DNA from: Streptomyces sp. CB01881
Lineage (GTDB): Bacteria > Actinomycetota > Actinomycetes > Streptomycetales > Streptomycetaceae
DNA length: 64,000 bases
Assembly: GCF_002953255.1 (NCBI RefSeq)
Contig: NZ_CP026498.1
Span: 6,956,211-7,020,210, forward strand
Direction: 5' to 3'
The notes beneath the pieces are model-generated. The model was not told where the DNA came from, searched no databases, and saw nothing but the letters and a program-made list of their open reading frames with translations. This document shows, piece after piece, positions 35,655-43,689 of the stretch. Made by a program: the position numbers and the translations under genes. How positions within the stretch are numbered: position 1 is the first letter of the stretch; every line of letters starts with the position of its first letter.

Positions 35655-36626
35655 CTACCGGCCGCCGTTGTCCGCCGCCCGGTTGGCGCGGGCGGCGAGG
35701 GCGCGCAGGTGGGTGTGCATCTCCGGGGGATCGTGCACCTCGAACTCGCAGCCCAGCATGAGCAGGCGCATCGCCAGGTAGTCCAGCGAGTCGGCCCGGG
35801 AGCGGAGGCGGCAGCTCCGGTCGTCGAGCGGTTCGACCGTGGTGTCGTTGGCGTGGCTGATCCAGCGCTCGACCTCGGTGGCGGGCATGTGCAGGGTCGC
35901 CACCAGGGTGTGGACGGCCGCGGGCCGGCGGAGCTTGCTCGCCACGTACGCGGCCGCGTCCTCGGCGGGGAGTTCGCGCGGGGTGAAGCGGACTCCGGTG
36001 GCGAACGGCTCGCTGATCCGGTCCACCCGGAAGAGCCGCCAGTCGTCGCGGTCGAGGTCGAACCCGACCAGGTACCAGCGCCGCCCGGCGGAGACCAGGC
36101 GGTCGGGCTCGACCTGGCGGCGGGTCTCGGCGCCGTCGGCGGCCCGGTAGCCGAAGCGGAGCCGCTCCCGGGCGGCGACGGCGCCCGCGAGCACGGTGAG
36201 GTCCTCGGGGTCGACGGTCGCCCCGTCGCCGGTGAGCAGCGGGACGGTGGCCGTGTTCAGCGTGCCGACCCGGTGGCGCAGGCGGCCCGGCAGCACCTGG
36301 AGCAGCTTGCCGAGCGCACGGACGGACGCCTCCTCGATGCCGACCACGGCGTGCCCGGCCGCCGCCCGGAGGCCGACCGCGATGGCCACCGCCTCCTCGT
36401 CGTCCAGCAGCAGCGGCGGCATGGCCGTCCCCGCCACCAGCCGGTAGCCGCCGACCGCGCCCATCGTCGCCTGCACCGGGTAGCCCAGCTCGCGCAGCCG
36501 GTCGATGTCGCGCCGGATCGTCCGCGGGCTGACCTGGAGGCGCTCGGCCAGCTCGCTGCCGGGCCACTCGCGCGGGGTCTGGAGGAGGGAGAGCAGGTTC
36601 AGCAGCCGTGCCGGGGTGTCCGTCAT
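35655..36626 (-). CDS. HTH/WYL-domain transcriptional regulator (YafY type)
   Basis: 323 residues. The N-terminal HTH_11 reads ARLLNLLSLLQTPREWPGSE and LQVSPRTIRRDIDRLRELGY. A middle WYL domain (ERLRFGYRAADG, RRWYLVGFDLDRDDWRLFRV) is followed by the WCX C-terminal segment. WYL proteins sense small ligands or nucleic acids. It is divergent from the MFS efflux gene, 96 bases apart, so it probably represses that pump and itself. The GGAGG upstream of ATG 36626 sits only 2 bases away, closer than usual. Confidence 0.93.
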   Translation of the reverse strand: MTDTPARLLNLLSLLQTPREWPGSELAERLQVSPRTIRRDIDRLRELGYPVQATMGAVGGYRLVAGTAMPPLLLDDEEAVAIAVGLRAAAGHAVVGIEEASVRALGKLLQVLPGRLRHRVGTLNTATVPLLTGDGATVDPEDLTVLAGAVAARERLRFGYRAADGAETRRQVEPDRLVSAGRRWYLVGFDLDRDDWRLFRVDRISEPFATGVRFTPRELPAEDAAAYVASKLRRPAAVHTLVATLHMPATEVERWISHANDTTVEPLDDRSCRLRSRADSLDYLAMRLLMLGCEFEVHDPPEMHTHLRALAARANRAADNGGR

Positions 36627-36722
36627 GGCCTCCAGGATGCCGGACAACGCGGACAGGATCTGACCTACATCCCCCCTATCGTCGTCGACGTGCCGAAGAG
36701 CGAGGTAGTGGAGGAGAGCGTG

Positions 36723-38210
36723 ATGGGTGCAGTGGAACCGGGGGTGGTGTCCGACCGGCGGAGGTGGATAGCGCTGGCGATCGTGATGACGGCCTCGTTC
36801 ATGGACCTGGTGGACGTCACCATCGTGAACATCGCCGTCCCGAGCATCCAGGCCGACACCGGTGCCTCGTTCAGCGCCGTCCAGTGGGTGACCGGCGGCT
36901 ACGCGCTGGCCTTCGCGATCGGGCTGATCACCGGCGGGCGGCTGGGCGACATCTACGGCCGCAAGCGGCTCTTCCTGCTCGGCATCGGCGGGTTCACCGT
37001 CGCCTCCGCGCTGTGCGGCCTGGCGAGCGGCGCCGAGATGCTGGTCGCGATGCGGGTGGTGCAGGGCGGGACGGCCGCGCTGATGGTGCCGCAGGTGCTG
37101 TCGATCATCCACGCGACCTTCCCGGCGGAGGAGCGCGGCAAGGTGTTCGGCCTGTTCGGCGCGGTGGTCGGCCTCGGCGCCGTCTCCGGCCCGCTGATCG
37201 GCGCGCTGCTCACCGAGTGGGACCTCTTCGGCCTGGCCTGGCGGCCGATCTTCCTGATCAACCTGCCGGTCGGCATCGCCGGCCTGCTGCTCGGCCGCGC
37301 GTTCATCGGGGAGTCGCGGGCGGAGAAGGCGCTGAAGCTGGACCTGGTGGGCGTGCTGCTGGTCAGCGTCGGCCTGCTGATGCTGATCTACCCGCTCACC
37401 CACGGCCGGGAGGCCGGCTGGCCGCTCTGGGGCTACCTGTCGATGGCCGGTTCGCTGCCGGTGTTCGCGCTGTTCGTCGCCTACGAGCGGGTCAAGACGC
37501 GGCGGGACGGCTCGCCGCTGGTGGAGCTGTCGCTGTTCCGGGTGAAGAGCTTCGCGGCCGGCATCGGCGTGCAGCTGACCTTCGGCGTCGCCACCGGGAT
37601 CTTCTTCCTGGTCTGGACGCTCTACATGCAGCTGGGCCTGGGCTGGAGCCCGCTGAAGGCCGGGACGACCGGCATCCCGTTCTCGATCGCCGTCTCGGTG
37701 GCCGCCGGGGTCTCGGTGCAGAAGCTGGTGCCGCGCTTCGGGCGCAAGGTGCTCCAGGCGGGCGCGCTGGTGATGGCGGCGGGCGTGGTCACGTACATCT
37801 GGGAGGCCGAGCGGTACGGGACGGCCATCGCGCCGTGGCAGATGGCGCTGCCGCTGGTGGTGATGGGCCTCGGGATGGGCCTGATCGTCGCGCCGATCAC
37901 GGACGCCGTCCTGGCCGAGGTGCCGCGCGAGCACGCCGGCTCGGCGTCCGGGCTGATCAACACGGTGAACCAGATGGGGAACGCGCTGGGGCTGGGCCTG
38001 GTGTCGGTGGCGTTCTTCGGCCGGATCGACGACGTGATCGCGCCGGAGGCGGTGGGCGCCGCCTTCAACGGGGCGTTCGTCCACGCGATGTGGTGGGTCG
38101 TGGGGGTGATGGCGGCGGTGTTCCTGCTGATGTGCGCGCTGCCGCGGCGGAAGGCGGCGGTGGTTGCGGACGCCGTCGCGGCCGAGGACCAGGTGCCCGT
38201 CCTGGTCTGA
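36723..38210 (+). CDS. MFS drug-efflux transporter, DHA2 (14-helix) type
   Basis: 495 residues with about 14 membrane helices. Motif A is GGRLGDIYGRKRLFLLG. The N-terminal D1 motif is MDLVDVTIVNIAVPSIQADT, and motif C-like glycine stretches follow (GAVVGLGAVSGPLIGALL). It should export drugs in exchange for protons across the inner membrane. ATG 36723 has GGAGGAG 6 bases upstream. The divergent WYL regulator probably controls it. A terminator hairpin follows. Confidence 0.95.
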   Translation: MGAVEPGVVSDRRRWIALAIVMTASFMDLVDVTIVNIAVPSIQADTGASFSAVQWVTGGYALAFAIGLITGGRLGDIYGRKRLFLLGIGGFTVASALCGLASGAEMLVAMRVVQGGTAALMVPQVLSIIHATFPAEERGKVFGLFGAVVGLGAVSGPLIGALLTEWDLFGLAWRPIFLINLPVGIAGLLLGRAFIGESRAEKALKLDLVGVLLVSVGLLMLIYPLTHGREAGWPLWGYLSMAGSLPVFALFVAYERVKTRRDGSPLVELSLFRVKSFAAGIGVQLTFGVATGIFFLVWTLYMQLGLGWSPLKAGTTGIPFSIAVSVAAGVSVQKLVPRFGRKVLQAGALVMAAGVVTYIWEAERYGTAIAPWQMALPLVVMGLGMGLIVAPITDAVLAEVPREHAGSASGLINTVNQMGNALGLGLVSVAFFGRIDDVIAPEAVGAAFNGAFVHAMWWVVGVMAAVFLLMCALPRRKAAVVADAVAAEDQVPVLV

Positions 38211-38240
38211 CGGCCCCCGGATGGTTGACGGCGGGTGACA

Positions 38241-38269
38241 GGCCCCGGTCGCGGTGCGCGGCCGGGGCC
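38241..38269 (+). terminator. Terminator after the MFS gene
   Basis: GGCCCCGG pairs with CCGGGGCC, with inner CGC/GCG pairing, 31 bases after the transporter stop, followed by CTCGTG. Confidence 0.6.
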
Positions 38270-38292
38270 CTCGTGCGCACACTGGAAGGGCC

Positions 38293-38505
38293 ATGGACCG
38301 TACGGCGGTGGACTCGTCGGTGCTGCGCTCGGTCGGTTACGACGCGGCGCTGCTCGTGCTGGAGCTGGAGTTCACCGGCGGGCGCGTCTACGTGTACGAG
38401 GCCGTGCCCGGGCGGGTGCACCGGGAGCTGATGGCGGCGGAGAGCCACGGGCGGTACTTCGTCCGGGAGATCAGGGGGCGCTACGCGTACCGGCGCCTGG
38501 CCTGA
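38293..38505 (+). CDS. KTSC-domain protein
   Basis: 70 residues from ATG 38293 behind GAAGGG. The KTSC pattern is VDSSVLRSVGYDAALLVLEL, FTGGRVYVYEAVPGRVHREL, then GRYFVREIRGRYAYRRL. These small proteins often sit next to, or at the end of, nucleic-acid enzymes, but their role is unclear. It converges on a DUF2087 gene. Confidence 0.88.
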   Translation: MDRTAVDSSVLRSVGYDAALLVLELEFTGGRVYVYEAVPGRVHRELMAAESHGRYFVREIRGRYAYRRLA

Positions 38506-38547
38506 AGCCGGTGCTGGGCCTGAAGCCCGGCGCTGGACCACCCGTTG

Positions 38548-38817
38548 CTACGCCACCCGCCGGTAAGTGCTGCCGTCCTCGGGGCGGGCGAGGTGGCCGC
38601 CCTCGACCAGGAAGCGGCGCAGGGCCGGGTAGTCGTCGTGGACCGTCCGCAGCACGTCGTTGACCTCGCGCTCGGTGTAGGCGCGGTCCGGCTCGAACAG
38701 GGTGCCGGTGAGGTGCGTGAGCAGCTGCTGACGGCGGGCCGCCCTGCGGGGGATCGCGGGCAGGCGGCCGTCGGCGGAGAAGAGCGCGGACACGCCGGGG
38801 GCGGTGGCATCGGTCAT
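38548..38817 (-). CDS. DUF2087 domain protein
   Basis: 89 residues. The core reads GRLPAIPRRAARRQQLLTHL, then AYTEREVNDVLRTVHDDYPA, LRRFLVEGGHLARPEDGSTY, a winged-helix-like DUF2087 module often fused to ArsR or MarR regulators. It may be a small DNA-binding regulator; nothing shows its target. The ATG at 38817 follows a modest purine stretch. Confidence 0.85.
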   Translation of the reverse strand: MTDATAPGVSALFSADGRLPAIPRRAARRQQLLTHLTGTLFEPDRAYTEREVNDVLRTVHDDYPALRRFLVEGGHLARPEDGSTYRRVA

Positions 38818-38871
38818 CCGTCGAGCGTCGCCCGGCGGGTGATCGGCGGGCAACCCGTTTTCGCCCGTCCG

Positions 38872-39513
38872 CTACCGCGGCCAGTCCGGGGCGGGGTCGG
38901 TGGCGAGGAGCGGGCGGAGGGCCCCCAGGACGGCGCCGATGCAGACGTCGCGCAGCTCGGTGCGGGTGCAGGTCTCCTTGGTGAGCCAGTCCACGCAGAG
39001 CACCTGGACGAAGACCAGCCAGCTCTTCAGGACCCCGGACACCGCCTCGCGCGCGTCGGCGTCGGCGAGCGGGAGGACGCCCAGCAGCCGGGCGCGGAGG
39101 GCGTCCAGCTCGTTGGTCATGATCGTCTGGATCACCGGGTCGCCGGCGAGCACCCGGTTGGCGGCGAGGACGGCGTTGCGGTTGGCGACGAAGTAGTCGA
39201 GGTGGGTGTCCATGCCCTGGATCAGCTGCTCGACCAGCGTGTCGGCGGGGTCGAACCGTGTCCCGGCGAGCAGTTGGTCGGCCGCCTGCTGGTAGACCGC
39301 CGCGAAGAGCTCCTGCTTGCCGGGGAAGTGCCGGTAGAGCAGCGCGCGCGAGACGCCGGCCTCCGCGGCGACGTCCTCCATCAGCACGTCCTCGTAGGGG
39401 TGGGCGGCGAAGAGCCGCGCGCTGACGGCGAGGAGCTGGGCGCGGCGGTCGGCGGGGCTGAGCCGTTGGCGTCGCGGGCTCTGCTGGTGCGGGCGCTGCT
39501 GGTGGGGAGGCAC
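38872..39513 (-). CDS. TetR family transcriptional regulator
   Basis: 213 residues. The HTH is RAQLLAVSARLFAAHPYEDV, LMEDVAAEAGVSRALLYRHF, followed by PGKQELFAAVYQQAAD and a helical ligand-binding domain. The GTG start at 39513 faces the divergent DUF4345-like gene. A large inverted repeat lies between them and is probably its own operator. Confidence 0.93.
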   Translation of the reverse strand: MPPHQQRPHQQSPRRQRLSPADRRAQLLAVSARLFAAHPYEDVLMEDVAAEAGVSRALLYRHFPGKQELFAAVYQQAADQLLAGTRFDPADTLVEQLIQGMDTHLDYFVANRNAVLAANRVLAGDPVIQTIMTNELDALRARLLGVLPLADADAREAVSGVLKSWLVFVQVLCVDWLTKETCTRTELRDVCIGAVLGALRPLLATDPAPDWPR

Positions 39514-39526
39514 GGGGGAATCCTAC

Positions 39527-39574
39527 TTGACACGTGTCTACTAGCGGGCGCCTACTTAAGTAGACGTGTGTCAA
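39527..39574. promoter_or_regulatory. Probable TetR operator (inverted repeat)
   Basis: TTGACACGTGTCTACT (39527-39542) and AGTAGACGTGTGTCAA (39559-39574) are inverted copies differing at 2 of 16 positions, 16 bases apart. Two palindromes are embedded: GACACGTGTC at 39529 and CTACTTAAGTAG at 39552-39563. The site lies in the 85-base gap between the tetR gene and its divergent neighbour. Confidence 0.75.
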
Positions 39575-39598
39575 CCAGCTCCGAGGGGTGAGTCGGTC

Positions 39599-40006
39599 AT
39601 GACCAGAGCCAAGGCGCTGTGGGTACTCGCGTGGGCGATGGGGGTCGTGGACGTGGCGATCGGGCTGTTCCACGTCCTGGGCGGCAACACCGCGATCCCG
39701 GGCGCGGCGGACGCGGGCCCGACGATCGACAGCATGGGCCGCTTCTTCGGCGCGATATTCGTCGGGTACGGGCTCGCGTGGATCTGGGCCGCCCGGCAGA
39801 CGCCGATCCCGGCGGCGGCCGTCCGGATGCTGACCGGCGTCTTCCTGCTCGGCGCGCTCGGACGGGTGCTCTCGATCGCGGTGGAGGGGTGGCCGCACGG
39901 GTTCCAGGTGGGGCTGATGGTGCTCGAACTCGCCCTGTCGCCGCTGTACTTCTGGCTCGCCGACGCGGACGAGAAGGCGGCCCGGGCGGAGCCCGGGCGG
40001 GCGTAG
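39599..40006 (+). CDS. DUF4345-like membrane protein
   Basis: 135 residues with four hydrophobic helices: ALWVLAWAMGVVDVAIGLFH, FFGAIFVGYGLAWIWAAR, MLTGVFLLGALGRVLSIAV and LMVLELALSPLYFWLA. The C-terminus is acidic then ends PGRA. The layout fits DUF4345-type four-helix proteins of unknown function. GAGGGG precedes the ATG. It is divergent from, and probably repressed by, the TetR regulator. Confidence 0.82.
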   Translation: MTRAKALWVLAWAMGVVDVAIGLFHVLGGNTAIPGAADAGPTIDSMGRFFGAIFVGYGLAWIWAARQTPIPAAAVRMLTGVFLLGALGRVLSIAVEGWPHGFQVGLMVLELALSPLYFWLADADEKAARAEPGRA

Positions 40007-40368
40007 GCGACCGTGCGCAAGTGGGCGGGCGATGCCGGCGGGTGCTCCATAAGTCCTGCTTCGGGATGTCGAATCGCCGCTTCTGAACCCTCATCGACAG
40101 TAACATTGCACTAACTGTGTGCAATTTTACGCATTCGTGAGATGTCCTGGAATTTTCTCGGATCGGTAATGATTGCGTAACTGTGGACTAGGCCATTATA
40201 GCCACTGATGGGCAACGAGGCGGCCAGTGGCGAAAAGTGACTGAACGTCATGGTGTGATGTTGAAAACGGGGTCATCTCCCCCGGAATTGCTCGTTCCGG
40301 TTGTTGTGCGTCTCTGCCAGAATCCCCAGAATTCGGTTTCACCGTAAACGGGGAGTGAGATCTGACGC
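40007..40368. promoter_or_regulatory. AT-richer intergenic region with a hairpin and the protease promoter
   Basis: 362 bases, no gene seen. ATTGCAC-TAACTGT-GTGCAAT at 40105-40125 is a 7-bp hairpin followed by TTTT, a likely terminator of the DUF4345 gene. The remaining AT-rich part (for example CCATTATAGCC near 40192) should hold the promoter of the papain-like protease operon. Confidence 0.5.
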
Positions 40369-41211
40369 ATGAACAGACACCGTAGGAAGTCACGTCGGGC
40401 GGCGGTGGTGGCGGCCGCCGCCACCCTCCTGGCCGGCACGATCGCGTTCGGCGTGGGTGCGATAGCCCAGGCCGACCTGATCAAGGGCACTGTCGTCGGG
40501 GGACAGGGCAACTTCAGCACCGTCAACGAGCGTGTGCTCCCATCGCTTTCGGCCCGGAGCACCGGTCAGGCCCAGGTGGGCGACCGGATCCCGATGGTCT
40601 GCCGCACCACGGGCGACACGGTCGAGAGCAACAACCGCTGGATCTGGTCCGGCGCCTTCTACATCGCCGACGCCTTCATCAGGGAGAACACCGGCAACCT
40701 GCCGGTCTGCAGCTCCACCCGGCCGACCAGCTGGACGGCGCTCGACATCACCATGCAGAAACAGGTCCAGGACCAGTGGTGTTGGGACGCCTCCGGCCTG
40801 ACCATCGCCAACTACTGGGGCTACACCCAGTACAACCAGTACGACTTCTGCCGCCTCGCCGCGCAGGGCCGCTGGCTCGACTGCAACGACAAGCCCGCGA
40901 CGCTGGAGGACATGGCCGGTGGCCTGTCCCGGATCGGCTTCCGCAACAGCGGCTACAGCCTGAACCGCAACGCTTCGTTCAGCGAGGTTGCCAACGAGAT
41001 AGCCGGCGGACGCCCGCTCGCCGTGCGGATCGGCTGGCGGTCCGGCGGTGGCCACATGAACGTCATCTACGGCTACGACAGCACCAGCAACATGATCGCG
41101 GTGGGCGATCCGTGGCCCAGCACGCAGACCTACACCTGGTGGAACTTCGACACCTACGTCAACAACAACTCGTTCCAGTGGACCCACTCACGAACGGGCA
41201 TCCACGCATGA
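40369..41211 (+). CDS. Secreted papain-like cysteine protease
   Basis: 280 residues. The signal peptide is MNRHRRKSRRAAVVAAAATL then LAGTIAFGVGAIAQA. The first mature part resembles an SH3-like or prodomain segment (RIPMVCRTTGDTVESNN). The protease domain (C39/C70-like, as in AvrRpt2-type proteins) has the oxyanion Gln and catalytic Cys in QVQDQWCWDASGLTIANYWG, the His in SGGGHMNVIYGYDS, and a following Asp in VGDPWPSTQ. It acts outside the cell; the substrate is unknown. Its stop overlaps the leader of the next gene, so the two are an operon. Confidence 0.88.
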   Translation: MNRHRRKSRRAAVVAAAATLLAGTIAFGVGAIAQADLIKGTVVGGQGNFSTVNERVLPSLSARSTGQAQVGDRIPMVCRTTGDTVESNNRWIWSGAFYIADAFIRENTGNLPVCSSTRPTSWTALDITMQKQVQDQWCWDASGLTIANYWGYTQYNQYDFCRLAAQGRWLDCNDKPATLEDMAGGLSRIGFRNSGYSLNRNASFSEVANEIAGGRPLAVRIGWRSGGGHMNVIYGYDSTSNMIAVGDPWPSTQTYTWWNFDTYVNNNSFQWTHSRTGIHA

Positions 41212-41225
41212 GGAGGCGAACAGGC

Positions 41226-42176
41226 ATGCAGAAGCGGAGCGTTGTCGCTCTGACCGCCGCAGTGCTGGTGGGAGTGGGCGCCGTCGCGACGCCGGCGTGG
41301 GCCGACGGCGGGAGCGGCGGTACGGGCGGGAGCGCCGCGAGTGACGTGCCGGACTACGGCGCCGCGCAGCAGGTGCTCCGCTCTGGCCAGACCCAGACCA
41401 CCGTCTCCCGCTTCCTCGGCGCGGCGAAGAACGCCGCCACGCCCGGGGGCGGGGGCACGGGTGCCGACGGCGGTGCCACGGGCGCGCGACCGAACGCCCC
41501 GAAGGCGGCGGGGGCACCGTCGTTCGAACTGAAGGACCCGGTCCCGCTGTACGAGCTGGCGCCGGACTTCGTCTCGGGCAAGGCCCAGCCGGCGGCGCAG
41601 AACGCGCTGAGCCTGTCCTACCTCGCCTCGCGGGTGAACGCCGCCGACGGCCACCAGGCGGCCGTGCTGCTCGCACCCCAGCCGAAGGGCGGCAGCGGCT
41701 GGCAGCTGGCCGGCATCCGGGACGGCGACAGCGAGGTCAAGCTGGCGGAGGGCGCCACCGCCGGCGCCCGTACCTTCAGCGAGTCGCAGATCCACGCCTG
41801 GTATCGACTCACGCCGAGCGGGGATGTCGTGCCGCTCAACTCCGAGGCCACCAAGGGGCTGGGGGGCAAGCAGAGCGTCACGCTGGCCGCGTACCAGAAG
41901 CTCGTGTCCGGGCGGTACGCGGACAAGCAGCCCGGCTCCGGGTACGACCAGAAGGGTCTGGCCGGCGGTTTCGGGCTGGCGGACGCCCAGGCGGCGGCCG
42001 GGGCTCAGACGGTGGCCGAGCCGGTGGCCGACGCGCAGCCGGTGGTCGAGGCACAGCCGGTGGCATCGGCGGAGTCGCACTCCGCGGGGGCCTGGCAGGC
42101 CGCTGTCGTCGGGGCCGCGGTGGTGGTTGCCGGCGGTGGGATCTACCTACGCCGTCGCCGCGCAGCGGATCGCTGA
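41226..42176 (+). CDS. Secreted, C-terminally membrane-anchored partner of the papain-like protease
   Basis: 316 residues. ATG 41226 is chosen because AGGAGG lies 8 bases upstream, inside the alternative reading that begins MRRRTG. The signal peptide VVALTAAVLVGVGAVATPAW ADG is followed by a Gly/Ala-rich part, a middle domain (FELKDPVPLYELAPDFVSGK, AVLLAPQPKGGSGWQLAG, DSEVKLAEGATAGARTFSE), Ala/Val/Gln repeats (AEPVADAQPVVEAQPVASAE) and a terminal membrane helix (WQAAVVGAAVVVAGGGIYL) with RRRR. No known domain. It may anchor, chaperone or inhibit the protease encoded just before it. Confidence 0.8.
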   Translation: MQKRSVVALTAAVLVGVGAVATPAWADGGSGGTGGSAASDVPDYGAAQQVLRSGQTQTTVSRFLGAAKNAATPGGGGTGADGGATGARPNAPKAAGAPSFELKDPVPLYELAPDFVSGKAQPAAQNALSLSYLASRVNAADGHQAAVLLAPQPKGGSGWQLAGIRDGDSEVKLAEGATAGARTFSESQIHAWYRLTPSGDVVPLNSEATKGLGGKQSVTLAAYQKLVSGRYADKQPGSGYDQKGLAGGFGLADAQAAAGAQTVAEPVADAQPVVEAQPVASAESHSAGAWQAAVVGAAVVVAGGGIYLRRRRAADR

Positions 42177-42288
42177 GGGCCCGGAAGGTTTTTTCGGCGC
42201 TCGTGTCACACGCGGGCGGTGCGGCGGGTCAGAGGGGCGAAAGAGCGCGATCGACCCGCCTGGCACCACCCGATGAGGAGAACCTCCG

Positions 42289-42630
42289 ATGTCCACCACT
42301 TACGTCGTCGTCACCGTGCTGGCCGCCTTCATGGCGGGTTTCTCCGGCGGGGCGATCTTCTTCAAGGCCGCGTTCGTGGTGGACCCGCTGGTCGAGTACG
42401 GGGTGCCGCGTTCGTGGTGGAACTGGCTGGGTGCGGCGAAGGCCGCCGGTGCGGCCGGCCTGGTGGCCGGCCTGTTCCTGCCGGTGATCGGGGTGTTGGC
42501 GGCGATCGGCCTGGTGCTCTACTTCGCCGGGGCCGCCGTCACCGTGATCCGGGCCCGCTCGTACGCCCACGTCGTGTGGCCGCTGATGTACCTGGCTCCG
42601 GCCGCCGCCTCGCTGGTGCTGTTCGCCTGA
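42289..42630 (+). CDS. DoxX-like small membrane protein
   Basis: 113 residues, four membrane helices: YVVVTVLAAFMAGFSGGAIF, WNWLGAAKAAGAAGLVAGLF, VIGVLAAIGLVLYFAGAAVT and VVWPLMYLAPAAASLVLFA. The spacing fits the DoxX family, quinol-linked or redox-related membrane proteins. GAGGAG lies 9 bases before the ATG. A terminator follows. Confidence 0.85.
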   Translation: MSTTYVVVTVLAAFMAGFSGGAIFFKAAFVVDPLVEYGVPRSWWNWLGAAKAAGAAGLVAGLFLPVIGVLAAIGLVLYFAGAAVTVIRARSYAHVVWPLMYLAPAAASLVLFA

Positions 42631-42668
42631 GACGCCTGAGCCGGCCAGAACGGAGGCTCCCCGACGCG

Positions 42669-42703
42669 CCGGTCCCGGCACTCCTCGTGAGTGCCGGGAC
42701 CGG
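42669..42703. terminator. Terminator between convergent DoxX and HhH-GPD genes
   Basis: A 15-bp stem, CCGGTCCCGGCACTC with GAGTGCCGGGACCGG, and a 5-base loop, 38 bases after the DoxX stop. Confidence 0.8.
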
Positions 42704-42713
42704 GCGGGTGGGG

Positions 42714-43304
42714 TCAGGCCTTGGCCTTGGCCTCCTTGGCGGCGCGCTTGACCTCCTGCTTGTGGGCGCGGACCTTCTCCAGGGACTCCGGGCTGGTGAT
42801 GTCCGCGACCGAGTGGTACGACCCCTCCTCGCCGTACGTGCCCGCCGCCTCGCGCCAGCCCTCGGGCTGCACGCCGTACTGCTTGCCGAGCAGGGCGAGG
42901 AAGATCTGCGACTTCTGCTTCCCGAACCCGGGGAGGGCGTTGAGGCGACTGAGCAGCTCCCGGCCGGACTTGGCGTCCCGCCAGATCCCGGTTGCGTCGC
43001 CGTCGTACTGGGCGACGAGGAACTGGCAGAGCTGCTGCACCCGTTTGGCCATCGCGACCGGGTAGCGGTGGACGGCCGGTTTCTCGGAGAGCAGCGCGAC
43101 GAACTCCTCCGGGCTGTACACGGCGATCTCGTGTGCGTCGAGGTCGTCCCGCCCGAGCCGCTGCGCGATGGTGAGCGGACCGGTGAACGCCCATTCCATG
43201 GGTACCTGCTGATCGAGCAACATCCCGACGAGCGCGGCGAGCGCGCTGCGCCCGAGCAGCGCGTCGGCCTCGGGCTGCTGTGCGAGCCGAACGGTGACGT
43301 TCAT
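42714..43304 (-). CDS. HhH-GPD-type base-excision repair protein
   Basis: 196 residues. The N-terminal part (ALVGMLLDQQVPMEWAFTGP) and helix-hairpin-helix LLSRLNALPGFGKQKSQIFL ALLGKQYG match the short actinobacterial HhH-GPD family of DNA glycosylase-like proteins. The usual catalytic Asp or Lys after the hairpin is not obvious, so glycosylase activity is unproven. The C-terminus is a basic helix rich in Lys/Ala. AGGAGGGC precedes the ATG. Confidence 0.9.
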   Translation of the reverse strand: MNVTVRLAQQPEADALLGRSALAALVGMLLDQQVPMEWAFTGPLTIAQRLGRDDLDAHEIAVYSPEEFVALLSEKPAVHRYPVAMAKRVQQLCQFLVAQYDGDATGIWRDAKSGRELLSRLNALPGFGKQKSQIFLALLGKQYGVQPEGWREAAGTYGEEGSYHSVADITSPESLEKVRAHKQEVKRAAKEAKAKA

Positions 43305-43689
43305 GGGAAAGCCCTCCTCGGATGTGGAGACTCGGGTCGCGGCCCAGTCTGGTGGACGGGGCGGGAGGGGGAGGGGTCAACACGCCAGGGGGTGGTGATT
43401 CCCTGGAAACGCTGGGTGGTTCGTTGGCAGAGTTATTGCGTCGTCGCACATTGCGCGGAGTATTGGTCTGCTCTGCCCGGCGTGAGGGCTGATCAATCGT
43501 GTCCGGATCGATTTGATTGGCCGGGGCCGGTTCAATCAAGTGCGGGCTGGAATGGTCGATTGACGGCGAAAATGTCAACGGGCTTTGTGTGCACGGTTGT
43601 TGTGGTACGTTCCGTGGCCTCATGGAAAAATAGTCGACCCCGGCAGCGCGCCAACGCTCCGGGGCCAGGCACCAGGAGTAGAGCTCCAG
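43305..43689. promoter_or_regulatory. Intergenic region with inverted repeat upstream of the HTH gene
   Basis: 385 bases without a convincing gene. The part 43430-43640 is clearly richer in A/T. TTGATTG (43513-43519) and CAATCAA (43533-43539) form an inverted repeat around CCGGGGCCGG. The promoter of the downstream gene probably lies at 43580-43615. Confidence 0.45.

Noticed and set aside
35655-38294. 879-residue minus-strand frame including the WYL regulator
   Set aside because: Only the part from 36626 down has domains; the rest is a shadow of the MFS gene.
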